Source of the DNA: Kiritimatiellia bacterium
Lineage (GTDB): Bacteria; Verrucomicrobiota; Kiritimatiellia; RFP12; UBA1067
Assembly (NCBI GenBank): GCA_017629455.1
Contig: JAGBXE010000163.1
Location: 1 to 14,463 of the forward strand
Reading direction: 5' to 3'
DNA length: 14,463 bases
Shown here: positions 7,761 to 14,463 of the stretch, piece after piece
Numbering within the stretch: position 1 is the stretch's first letter
Layout of the letters: every line of letters starts with the position of its first letter
Program-made: the position numbers and the translations under genes
The notes under the pieces: model-generated
What the model was told of the DNA's origin: nothing
What the model saw: the letters and a program-made list of their open reading frames with translations, nothing else
Database searches by the model: none

Positions 7761-9602
7761 ATGAGCTTTGCAAACCCTTGGATGCTTCTTCTTTTTCTTC
7801 CGCTCGCCTTCGCGGCATGGCGGCTATTAAGGCGAGCTCGCAGAAGCGGCATCAAGTTTTCGGCTCTCTCGCGCTTGCCGGCAAAGGGAAGTAACTTGAG
7901 GGCAAAGATAGCTTCTCTTACGCCGTACATTTTACTTGCCGCGCTTTCGCTTATGGTCCTTGCCGCGGCGCGTCCTCGCACTTCATTGGCAAAGGAACGT
8001 AAGTCTGTCGATGCGATTGCGATTATGATGTCTGTTGACGTTTCAGGCTCGATGGATGCTCTCGATTTAACGCCAAAGGGAGAGCGGTTTTCGCGCAAGA
8101 CAACGAGGCTTGCCGTAGTCAAAAAACTTTTTGCTGATTTCGTTGCAAAGCGTCCCGACGATCTTATAGGGCTTGTGACATTTGGCGGTTACGCCGCTAC
8201 GCGCTCGCCTCTGATGGCCGACCATCAGGCGCTCTTAAATGTTCTTAAGGGTGTAGAGATTCCGTCGATTGCTCTCGATGCGAGCGGCAATGCAATCTCG
8301 CGCGAGGAGCAAATGACGGCAATAGGCGACGGGCTTGCAACGGCGCTTGCAAGGTTAAAGGATGCAAAGCCAAAGTCGAAGATAGCTATTCTTCTTTCCG
8401 ATGGTGTCAGCAATACTGGAGCCGTTGAGCCAGACGAAGCGGCGAAGGCCGCCGCGAAACTCGGGATAAAAGTTTACGCTATCGGTGTCGGAACGAGAGC
8501 GCGCCGTACGCCGATTTTCGGGCGTGACTTTTTTGGTCGTGAAACTATTCAGTATGCCGATATGACGTTTGACGAAAATCAACTTAAGTCAATTGCAAAA
8601 ACAACAGAAGGGAGATACTTTTCCGTGAACGACCGTGATTCGCTTGCCAAAGCGCTTGATGAAATTGATACGTTGGAAACTACTGCACTCGATGCCAATG
8701 TCTACAACCGTTGGCGCGAGCACTTTGCACCGTTTCTTTTAGCTGGCGCAATATTGGCATTTTTCGCGGTCTCGCTTTCGATGTCGGCCTCGCGCAGAGT
8801 GGCATCGCTTGCGCTTATCTTCTCGTCGCTTTTCGCGTTGTCAGCAAACGCTGCGATGCCGCAGGTGGACGAAATTGTTTTGCAAGCAAAGCCTAAATCG
8901 GGCCATCTCCAAGATGTTTGGTACGATGGCAGTAATACTCTCTACTGGGCGCACACGAGAGAAATTTACAAAACCGATCTTGCGGGCAATGTGCTTGCAA
9001 AGGTTGATGTCAAAGGTCATCATGCAGGGCTTGAAACAAGAGGCGGCAAACTCTATGTCGCCGTATGCCCGATGCAGTCTGAAACCGGCGGGAAAACCAC
9101 TCCCGAGTGCCGCCTTACAGTCGGCGAATACGATGAAAATACGCTCAAGCTTATAAAGATGCACGTTCTCGATATTAATGATCGCGCAGGCTCACTTACG
9201 ATTCTTGATGACGGCTCGTTTTTAGTCGGGTGTTTGCGCCCTGGCGATATAGCCTTAAGCCAAGTGCGCTTTCATCATCTTACGAGTGATTTTACGCTTA
9301 TTAAAAGTTATGTTCTAGACAATCTTCCCGTAAGGCTCGGCATTGAGATTTTAAAGAGATATAATGGTTCAGTTTATCTTAATATGTATGGCGTCAATAA
9401 AGAAGGAGCTAAACTTGGTTACGACAGCATACGCCTTTCTGCAGATTTCAAGGAAGAAGCGCGCGGTCGTATGGGCGGAGCAACCGGGCTTGTTTTTGAC
9501 GGCGATAATATCTGGACCGGGTGGACCAATCTCGATAAGTCTACGAAAGAGTATACGAGTAAGATTGTCCGACGCAAGTTCCCAAAGTGGGCGAAGAAAT
9601 AG
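7761..9602 (+). CDS. BatA-like VWA membrane protein fused to a secreted beta-propeller-like domain
   Basis: A 613-residue protein. Residues 1-340 look like a whole BatA-type protein: membrane segment 6-23 (NPWMLLLFLPLAFAAW), a second at 56-70 ending in AAARPR, then a von Willebrand A domain with MIDAS residues D93-x-S95-x-S97, T186 and D214 (LLSDG), and a third membrane segment at about 323-339. Such proteins present a metal-binding adhesion domain to the periplasm; their precise role is unsettled. Residues 341-613 start with Met and a textbook signal peptide (MSASRR, then VASLALIFSSLFAL, SANA^A at 364), followed by a domain rich in WYDGSNTLYWAH, GGKLYVAV, DDGSFLVG and VFDGDNIWTGW, the spaced aromatic/Asp-Gly strands of a beta-propeller. 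The two halves read through in one frame without a stop. The start, ATG 7761, is 12 bases after nadE with no obvious Shine-Dalgarno. No MoxR, DUF58 or BatB neighbour, which BatA usually has, is present. The VWA call is firm; the propeller call is moderate. Confidence 0.8.
   Translation: MSFANPWMLLLFLPLAFAAWRLLRRARRSGIKFSALSRLPAKGSNLRAKIASLTPYILLAALSLMVLAAARPRTSLAKERKSVDAIAIMMSVDVSGSMDALDLTPKGERFSRKTTRLAVVKKLFADFVAKRPDDLIGLVTFGGYAATRSPLMADHQALLNVLKGVEIPSIALDASGNAISREEQMTAIGDGLATALARLKDAKPKSKIAILLSDGVSNTGAVEPDEAAKAAAKLGIKVYAIGVGTRARRTPIFGRDFFGRETIQYADMTFDENQLKSIAKTTEGRYFSVNDRDSLAKALDEIDTLETTALDANVYNRWREHFAPFLLAGAILAFFAVSLSMSASRRVASLALIFSSLFALSANAAMPQVDEIVLQAKPKSGHLQDVWYDGSNTLYWAHTREIYKTDLAGNVLAKVDVKGHHAGLETRGGKLYVAVCPMQSETGGKTTPECRLTVGEYDENTLKLIKMHVLDINDRAGSLTILDDGSFLVGCLRPGDIALSQVRFHHLTSDFTLIKSYVLDNLPVRLGIEILKRYNGSVYLNMYGVNKEGAKLGYDSIRLSADFKEEARGRMGGATGLVFDGDNIWTGWTNLDKSTKEYTSKIVRRKFPKWAKK
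8781..8852 (+). other. Internal signal-peptide segment, possible second start
   Basis: Codons 341-364 of the VWA fusion, beginning with ATG 8781, encode a basic n-region (MSASRR), a hydrophobic core and an A-N-A^A cleavage site. If translation starts here, the product would be a 273-residue secreted protein. No good ribosome binding site is visible just upstream, so an independent start is unproven; the segment may instead serve as a fourth membrane anchor. Confidence 0.5.
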
Positions 9603-9635
9603 TTCTTATTTTTAAAGCCCCTTCAAAGAAGCTGT

Positions 9636-10922
9636 ATGAAAAAACCGGAGATACTGGCCCCCGCTGGCGATTTCACCTGCCTGCAGGCGGCACTTGATGC
9701 AGGAGCCGATGCCGTTTACTTTGGGCTTGGCACGTTTAATATGCGTGCTAGGAGCGGGGTCAATTTTACAGTTGATGATCTACCAAAGATTTCTCGCCGA
9801 TGCCGCGACAAAGGCGTTAAGGCGTATCTCGCTCTTAATGCGATAATGTTTGAAGGCGAGATAGAAGAAGTTGAAAAAACGATTCTCGCCGCAAAGCCTT
9901 ATGTCGATGCATTTATCGTCGCCGATTGGGGAGTAGTTTCTCTTTGCCGCAAGCACTCCGTTGCCTTTCACATCTCGACGCAGATGTCGACTTCAAATTC
10001 GCAGGCATTACGATTTCTTTCTTCCCTTGGCGCCGAGCGCGTTGTTCTTGCGCGCGAGTGTACGCTTAGGGAAGTCGCGCAAATTATTTCTAAAGACGAA
10101 GAAGAAGCGCGGCTCACTGGCGGGAAGGCTCTTGAGATAGAATGTTTCGTTCATGGCGCTCAGTGCGTTGCCGAATCGGGGCGGTGCTTTATGAGCCACG
10201 AGATATTCGGTAAAAGCGCTTGCCGCGGAGAATGCGTCCAACCGTGCAGGCGGCGCTTTCAAGTTAAGGCTGTCGATTTCTATGAAGATGCCGAGGGCAA
10301 AGCTTTACACGAAGGACGCGCCGAGTATATTGTAGAGCCGCATACTGTCCTTTCGGCAAAAGATTTGTGTTCGCTTGGGTTTGTCGACAAACTAATGGCA
10401 GCAGGCATTCGCTCATTTAAAATCGAAGGGCGTGCGCGCAATGCCAATTACGTAAAGAACGTAGTTACCGCTTACCGCAGAGCAGTTGATGCTGTAGCCG
10501 AGGGCACATTTACCGAAGAGCTTGTAAGCGAGCTTATGGATTCGGTCAAGAAGGTCTTTCATCGCGAATTTTCGCGAGGCCTTTATTTCGGCCGTCCAGG
10601 GAAGGGGCAGTTTACAGATTCGGAGGATTCGTTGGCTACTGAAGTAAAGCGCCACGTTGGAATTGTAATTGATTACTTCAGAAAGTCTGGCATTGCGCAA
10701 GTAAAAATTCAAGATCATTCAATTCGCCCGGGCGACAATCTTCAGATACATGGGCCTACGACCGGGGTTGCAGAGCTTACGCTTGGAGAAATGCGTCGTG
10801 ACGAACAAGAAGTCGATGTTGGCGAGCGCGGCACATGGGTAACGTTTGCTGCTCCCCGTTGCCGCGTCGGCGATAAAGTCTTTTTTATGGAAACGCTGGA
10901 ATTTGGAAAGAAGGAAGTTTAG
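9636..10922 (+). CDS. U32 peptidase-family protein, TrhP (YegQ)-like
   Basis: A 428-residue protein (E. coli TrhP is about 450). It opens with PEILAPAGD and DAGADAVYFG, the TIM-barrel-like start of the family. The U32 signature E169-x-F-x2-G-A-x-C-x4-G-x-C-x-M-S is intact (C177, C184), and CRGECVQPC adds C200 and C204, so four cysteines could bind an iron-sulfur cluster. Residues 265-275 (RSFKIEGRARN) and a C-terminal beta domain from about 340 (RHVGIVIDY to GDKVFF) complete the full-length architecture. Members such as TrhP act with prephenate in tRNA U34 5-hydroxylation, and RlhA in rRNA hydroxylation; a protease role is doubtful for most. Which RNA this one serves cannot be told from sequence alone. 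A usable AAAGAAG lies about 4 bases upstream of ATG 9636. It is followed by the DUF721-like gene after one base. Confidence 0.87.
   Translation: MKKPEILAPAGDFTCLQAALDAGADAVYFGLGTFNMRARSGVNFTVDDLPKISRRCRDKGVKAYLALNAIMFEGEIEEVEKTILAAKPYVDAFIVADWGVVSLCRKHSVAFHISTQMSTSNSQALRFLSSLGAERVVLARECTLREVAQIISKDEEEARLTGGKALEIECFVHGAQCVAESGRCFMSHEIFGKSACRGECVQPCRRRFQVKAVDFYEDAEGKALHEGRAEYIVEPHTVLSAKDLCSLGFVDKLMAAGIRSFKIEGRARNANYVKNVVTAYRRAVDAVAEGTFTEELVSELMDSVKKVFHREFSRGLYFGRPGKGQFTDSEDSLATEVKRHVGIVIDYFRKSGIAQVKIQDHSIRPGDNLQIHGPTTGVAELTLGEMRRDEQEVDVGERGTWVTFAAPRCRVGDKVFFMETLEFGKKEV
10910..10917 (+). promoter_or_regulatory. Ribosome binding site GAAGGAAG
   Basis: GAAGGAAG sits at the end of the U32 gene; its AAGGA core is 8 bases before ATG 10924, fixing the start of the small DUF721-like gene. 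Confidence 0.6.
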
Positions 10923-10923
10923 A

Positions 10924-11259
10924 ATGGCATTTGAAAATGGCGTTAATTGGCTTCCGATAGATCCTGATAAGCGCGGCAGGCATAAGACCGTTGCCAGCGC
11001 TTTCGAAGTGGCGTTCAAGGAATTAACTGAAGAAAAAAATGTTTTCTTCGATAACCTTGTCGATAACTGGCGTAAGCTGTTTCCAAACTTATCTGCTCGC
11101 CCAGGGCGTATGGAGAATGGGCGCATTTATATTTACGTTAAAAGTGCCGCAGCATCTTACGCTTTGCGCCCGCGCCTTCGCGAGATATCTGCAAAGCTTG
11201 CGCGCCTTCCGGGAGCGCCTGCCAAAATCGACCTTAGGGTGGAGATTCACGTTTTATGA
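10924..11259 (+). CDS. DUF721-like small protein (DciA-related)
   Basis: A 111-residue protein starting one base after the U32 stop, with a good GAAGGAAG site before it; upstream ATGs in the same frame lie inside the U32 gene and are less likely. The N-terminal part is charged (WLPIDPDKRGRHKT); from about residue 45 the pattern NWRKLFP.........NGRIYIYVKSAAASYALRPRLREISAKL matches the DUF721 core: Trp, a basic helix, a short beta strand pair, then 'S/A-A-x-Y/W-x-L' and a helix. DUF721 includes DciA, a helicase loader in many bacteria, but many short members are uncharacterised, so I do not assign that function. It overlaps the next gene by 4 bases (ATGA), suggesting coupled translation. Confidence 0.65.
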   Translation: MAFENGVNWLPIDPDKRGRHKTVASAFEVAFKELTEEKNVFFDNLVDNWRKLFPNLSARPGRMENGRIYIYVKSAAASYALRPRLREISAKLARLPGAPAKIDLRVEIHVL

Positions 11260-12743
11260 TGTTAGCCTTCGCAGTTTTGGCTACTGCAGTTTTTACGCGC
11301 CCGATGGAGCGCGTTTCTACTATGGATCCTGCGCAGGCAAGATCGGTTTACGATTCGCATGCAATCGCGCTCGTATATGAGACGCCTCTTGAAATAGATT
11401 ATAAAAAGCGTCCATATTGCCTAGTGCCTGGTTTTTGCGAAATGCCAGAAGTTTCTGATGACGGTCTTACATATATTTTCCGCCGCAGAGCTGGTGCTAA
11501 CGCAACAAAGTTGACGATGGCCGATATGGCGCGAAGCCTTGAGAGGCTGCGCTCGCCTAAGACGGTTTCGCCTAACGCATGGATAATGAAGGATGTCGAT
11601 ACGGTTCGCTCTTTAAGTAGCGATGTTCTTGAAATAAAACTTAAACGCAGGTGTCATTATTTTCCGTGGCTTATGGCGATGAGCGCATCTTCCGTGCGCG
11701 GAGTTGATGGTGAGGGGTCAGGGCCGTATGTTCTTACGCGTTGGAGGAGAAATCATGAAATGGTCTTTACTCGCCGAAGCGGAGATTTCGACGAAAGCGG
11801 CCAGCGCGTATTTAACGAGGTTCGCTATTTAGTTATTGATGACGCTACAACCCAGTGGCTTATGTTTCTAAAAGGTGAGCTTGATTTTCTAGGCTCTATT
11901 TCAAGGGACAATTGGGATTTTATCGTTAGCGCCAATGGCGATCTCGACCCTTCCATTAAATCGCGCGGCATAAGGCTTCACAGTGTTCCGGCTTTTGATG
12001 TATTGCACGTAGGTATAAATATGAACGACCCAGTTCTAGGAAAGAACGTAAATTTGCGCAGAGCTCTTAACGCCGCGTTTGATTTTCCTGAATGGGAGAA
12101 ATTTTACAATGGTCGCATTATGCGTTGCGACGGGCCAGTGCCGCCAGGCGTGGAAGGGCGCCTTACAACACCGTTTGAGTATTCGTTTAATATCGAGAAA
12201 GCCCGCGAGCTGATGGTAAAAGCTGGCTACCCAGGAGGAATTGATCCGAAGACTGGTAAGCGCCTTGTTCTTACTCTTTCTATCGGCAACGCCACAAACG
12301 AAAGCCGGGAATCGGGCGAGCTTATGGCATCGTTTTATGAAAAGATCGGAATTAAGTTGGAGCTCGACTTTAGGACGTGGGATGCTTTTTTGAGAGCCGT
12401 AAATGACGGGCGCGTTCAGCTTTACCGCATGGGCTGGGTAGGAGATTATCCAGATGCGCAGAATTTCTTGCAGCTCTTTCATTCTAAGAATGTAAGCCCG
12501 GGTCCAAACCATTCGGGATATTCAAATCCAGAATTTGATAGAGAGTATGAAGCAGCTCTTGATGCGACAACTCCCGAAGAGCGTAATGCCCATTGGAAGA
12601 AATGCCAGGAGCTCATTTGCCGCGATTGCCCGTGGGTGTTTACGCATTATAATCGTTCGTTCTCGCTTACGCGCACTACGGTCGGGAATTTTATTCCTAC
12701 CGGTTTTCCGGACGGCGTAGAGAAGTGGTACGAGCCGAAGTAA
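11256..12743 (+). CDS. Family 5 extracellular solute-binding protein (oligopeptide/dipeptide type)
   Basis: A 495-residue protein with the usual family 5 layout: LDP-like start (STMDPAQA), GSGPYVLTRW, TQWLMFLKGELDFL, then FDVLHVGINMNDPVLGKNVNLRRALNAAFD, KARELMVKAGYPGG, YEKIGIKLELDFRTW, RMGWVGDYPDAQNFLQLF and a WVFTHYN end. Such proteins capture peptides, nickel or other solutes outside the inner membrane for an ABC importer. The start ATG 11256 overlaps the previous stop (ATGA); an in-frame TAG at 11235-11237 rules out a longer form. The N-terminus, MMLAFAVLATAVFTRPMER, is hydrophobic but has no basic residue before the core and no lipobox, so export is less certain than usual. No permease or ATPase gene adjoins it, so it may serve a transporter encoded elsewhere. 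Substrate unknown. Confidence 0.85.
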   Translation: MMLAFAVLATAVFTRPMERVSTMDPAQARSVYDSHAIALVYETPLEIDYKKRPYCLVPGFCEMPEVSDDGLTYIFRRRAGANATKLTMADMARSLERLRSPKTVSPNAWIMKDVDTVRSLSSDVLEIKLKRRCHYFPWLMAMSASSVRGVDGEGSGPYVLTRWRRNHEMVFTRRSGDFDESGQRVFNEVRYLVIDDATTQWLMFLKGELDFLGSISRDNWDFIVSANGDLDPSIKSRGIRLHSVPAFDVLHVGINMNDPVLGKNVNLRRALNAAFDFPEWEKFYNGRIMRCDGPVPPGVEGRLTTPFEYSFNIEKARELMVKAGYPGGIDPKTGKRLVLTLSIGNATNESRESGELMASFYEKIGIKLELDFRTWDAFLRAVNDGRVQLYRMGWVGDYPDAQNFLQLFHSKNVSPGPNHSGYSNPEFDREYEAALDATTPEERNAHWKKCQELICRDCPWVFTHYNRSFSLTRTTVGNFIPTGFPDGVEKWYEPK

Positions 12744-12748
12744 AAAAG

Positions 12749-12779
12749 AAAAGGCGGGGCTTGAACCCCCGCCTTTTTT
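12749..12779. terminator. Bidirectional intrinsic terminator
   Basis: GGCGGGG (12753-12759) pairs perfectly with CCCCGCC (12767-12773) around a 7-base loop; the flanking AAAA and TTTTTT extend the stem and give a U tract in both directions. It lies between two converging genes, the solute-binding protein gene and htpG, and would end both transcripts. Confidence 0.92.
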
Positions 12780-12796
12780 CTTTAGGCTGATAATTT

Positions 12797-14463
12797 TTAT
12801 TTCATCATCAGCGTTGTCAGGCGCTTGGCAAACAAAGCCGCGTCGGCAACTGGCGAGCCTTCCGCAACGAGTGCTGAATCGTAGAGCATCGCGACAGCTT
12901 CGTTGAAATCTTCGCCTTCGAGTGCGTTAATTTTGCTCACGAGCGGATGCGAAGAGTTGATTTCAAAAATGCGCTTTTCTTCAGGCACATCCTGCTTCAT
13001 TGCGCGCATCATGCGAACCATTGAAGGGGGCATTGCGTGCTCTTGCGCAACTAGGCAGCAAGGCGAATCCGAAAGGCGGGTTGAAACGCGCACTTCAGAA
13101 ATTTTTTCATCAAGGAGCGTTTTAACTTTTTCAAGGAAGGGCTTAAGGTCGGCGGCGGCTTTTTCGTTCGCCTCTTTTTCAGCCTTTTTCTCTTCGTCCG
13201 TGCCGAACTGGACATCGCCTTTGGCTACGTCGACAAATTTCTTGCCGTCAAAATCGCGCATTGATTCGGTAAGGTAATCGTCGACAGGATCGCACCAGAG
13301 CAGGACATCGCACCCGTGCTTGCGCGCCGCTTCCAACTGCGGTGCGCGGCGAGCATCTTCTTCTCTCTCGGAGCAGATGTAATAAATTTCATTCTGCCCA
13401 TTGGCCATGTCTTTAACATAGTCTTCGAGGAAGACTGTCTTTCCAGCTTCGCTTCTTGCAGTAGGATACTTTAAGAGCTTCTTAAGCTGGTCGGCGTTTT
13501 CGTAATCGGTGTGAACGCCTTCCTTAAGGACCGCGCCGAACGCATTCCAAAACTCGTCGTAGCGCTTGGGGTCTTTCTTTTTGATGTCTTCGAGCGTCGA
13601 GATGATTTTCTTCGTGACGGCGCTTTTGATCTTGCGGATAATTGCATCGTCTTGAAGCATCTCGCGCGAGACATTGAGCGGCAGATCGCTTGAGTCGACT
13701 ACGCCGCGCACAAACCTAAGCCAGCTTGGAAGGAGCATTTCAATGTCATCGCCAATAAAGACGTTACGCACGTAGAGCGAAAGCCCGCGTTTGCGGTCGG
13801 GCATGAAAAGATCCATCGTTGCCTTCTTCGGGAGGAAGAGAAGAGCCTTAAATTCAACAGCGCCTTCGCCAGAGAAAGGAATCGTCTCAAAAGGAGAATC
13901 CCAGTCGTGAGTGAGGTGCTTGTAGAACTCGTCGTACTCCTCAGGCTTGACGTCTTTCTTGGGGCGCTTCCAAAGAGCGACCATCGTGTTGAGCGCTTTC
14001 GCTTCGCGTTCTTCGCGGCGCTTGCGATCGTCGTCCTTTTCGTCTGATGGAATGTCGAGCTGTTTGAATGTTACGGGGTAGGCGATAAAGTCGGAATATT
14101 TTTTGATCAGCTCTTCAATGCGCCACCAGTCGAGATATTCGCTTTGATCATTGCGCAGATGGAGCGTTACGGAAGTGCCGGGGAAGTCGCGCTCGCCATC
14201 GGAGATTGTGTATCCGCCCGAAAGATCAGATTCCCATTTAAGAGGTGTTGTTGTGCCGCGCTTTAGCGTTTCGACCGTCACTTTGTCTGCGACCATGAAA
14301 GCGGCATAAAAGCCTACACCAAACTGACCGATCAATTCGGGAAGCGACTCGCCGCCTTTCTCTTTAAGCATTTCACGGAACTTCTTAGTGCCGGAACTTG
14401 CGATCGTGCCGAGATTGCCTTCTAACTCGGAAACGTCCATTCCTGTTCCATTGTCGGAGATGG
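12797..14463 (-). CDS. htpG: Hsp90-family chaperone HtpG, 5' partial
   Basis: The frame runs off the right edge: codons before the first in-window Met (14440) read I-S-D-N-G-T-G, so that Met is not the start but part of the DNGxGM nucleotide-binding motif. About 75 N-terminal residues are outside; with the 554 visible codons this gives about 630 residues, the normal length (E. coli 624). Visible motifs: DNGTGM, LGTIASSGTKKF, IGQFGVGFYAAFMVADKV (ATP-lid region), then the middle domain with LPLNVSREMLQ and a C-terminal dimerisation domain with RLSDSPCCLVAQEHAMPPSM and FEINSSHPLV. HtpG is a cytoplasmic ATP-driven dimeric chaperone. No frameshift or missing key residue is seen. Its promoter lies outside the window; its 3' end shares the terminator with the converging operon. 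Confidence 0.97.
   Translation of the reverse strand, partial: ISDNGTGMDVSELEGNLGTIASSGTKKFREMLKEKGGESLPELIGQFGVGFYAAFMVADKVTVETLKRGTTTPLKWESDLSGGYTISDGERDFPGTSVTLHLRNDQSEYLDWWRIEELIKKYSDFIAYPVTFKQLDIPSDEKDDDRKRREEREAKALNTMVALWKRPKKDVKPEEYDEFYKHLTHDWDSPFETIPFSGEGAVEFKALLFLPKKATMDLFMPDRKRGLSLYVRNVFIGDDIEMLLPSWLRFVRGVVDSSDLPLNVSREMLQDDAIIRKIKSAVTKKIISTLEDIKKKDPKRYDEFWNAFGAVLKEGVHTDYENADQLKKLLKYPTARSEAGKTVFLEDYVKDMANGQNEIYYICSEREEDARRAPQLEAARKHGCDVLLWCDPVDDYLTESMRDFDGKKFVDVAKGDVQFGTDEEKKAEKEANEKAAADLKPFLEKVKTLLDEKISEVRVSTRLSDSPCCLVAQEHAMPPSMVRMMRAMKQDVPEEKRIFEINSSHPLVSKINALEGEDFNEAVAMLYDSALVAEGSPVADAALFAKRLTTLMMK

Noticed and set aside
11039..11380. Plus-strand frame bridging the DUF721-like and solute-binding genes
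   Set aside because: Overlaps both supported genes out of frame and shows low-complexity, unrecognisable protein.
12036..12512. 158-codon open frame on the minus strand
   Set aside because: Antisense to conserved motifs of the solute-binding protein gene; no family resemblance.
12903..13277. 124-codon plus-strand frame opposite htpG
   Set aside because: Ser-rich antisense of the conserved HtpG C-terminal domain; shadow.
1..14463. tRNA, rRNA, CRISPR array, insertion sequence or attachment site
   Set aside because: Non-coding gaps are all under about 60 bases and I see no cloverleaf, direct-repeat array, transposase motif or inverted terminal repeats.

Overview
This 14.5 kb window is gene-dense, with no gap over about 60 bases. 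It looks like a chromosome piece from the PVC superphylum, most likely Kiritimatiellota/Lentisphaerota or Verrucomicrobiota. The assignment rests on gene content: a run of six prepilin-type proteins, one of the DUF1559/H-X9-DG-like kind, and a set resembling the Verrucomicrobial 'Verru_Chthon cassette' (recalled family, not searched). GC looks near 50%.

Region 1 (1-6722, + strand) is a pseudopilin operon. In order: a GspH-like protein cut by the window edge, a PilV/GspI-like protein, a GspJ-like protein, a GspG-like protein, a 1078-residue GspK/PilX-like protein, and a separate DUF1559-type pseudopilin. The first three junctions that touch overlap by 1, 8 and 1 bases, which suggests translational coupling. 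Most carry a prepilin-peptidase site followed by a hydrophobic helix with Glu at +5. The giant protein lacks that Glu, as GspK does. Together they should form a pseudopilus or a related envelope fibre. No secretin, ATPase or platform protein lies inside the window.

Region 2 (6762-12743, + strand) is a tightly packed run of five genes: a NAD+ synthetase domain of the glutamine-dependent class without its glutaminase half; a BatA-like von Willebrand factor A membrane protein continuing in frame into what looks like a complete secreted beta-propeller-like protein; a U32 peptidase-family protein of the tRNA-hydroxylation type; a small DUF721-like protein; and a family 5 solute-binding protein. 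The last three are coupled by close spacing or a 4-base overlap. A strong bidirectional terminator follows.

Region 3 (12797-14463, - strand) is the chaperone gene htpG, converging on the same terminator and cut at its 5' end by the window edge.

The most unusual points are the glutaminase-less NadE, the BatA/secreted-protein fusion with an internal signal peptide, and the cassette-like pseudopilin operon with a giant member of mosaic base composition. I see no complete novel defence or mobile system, no RNA gene and no CRISPR array.
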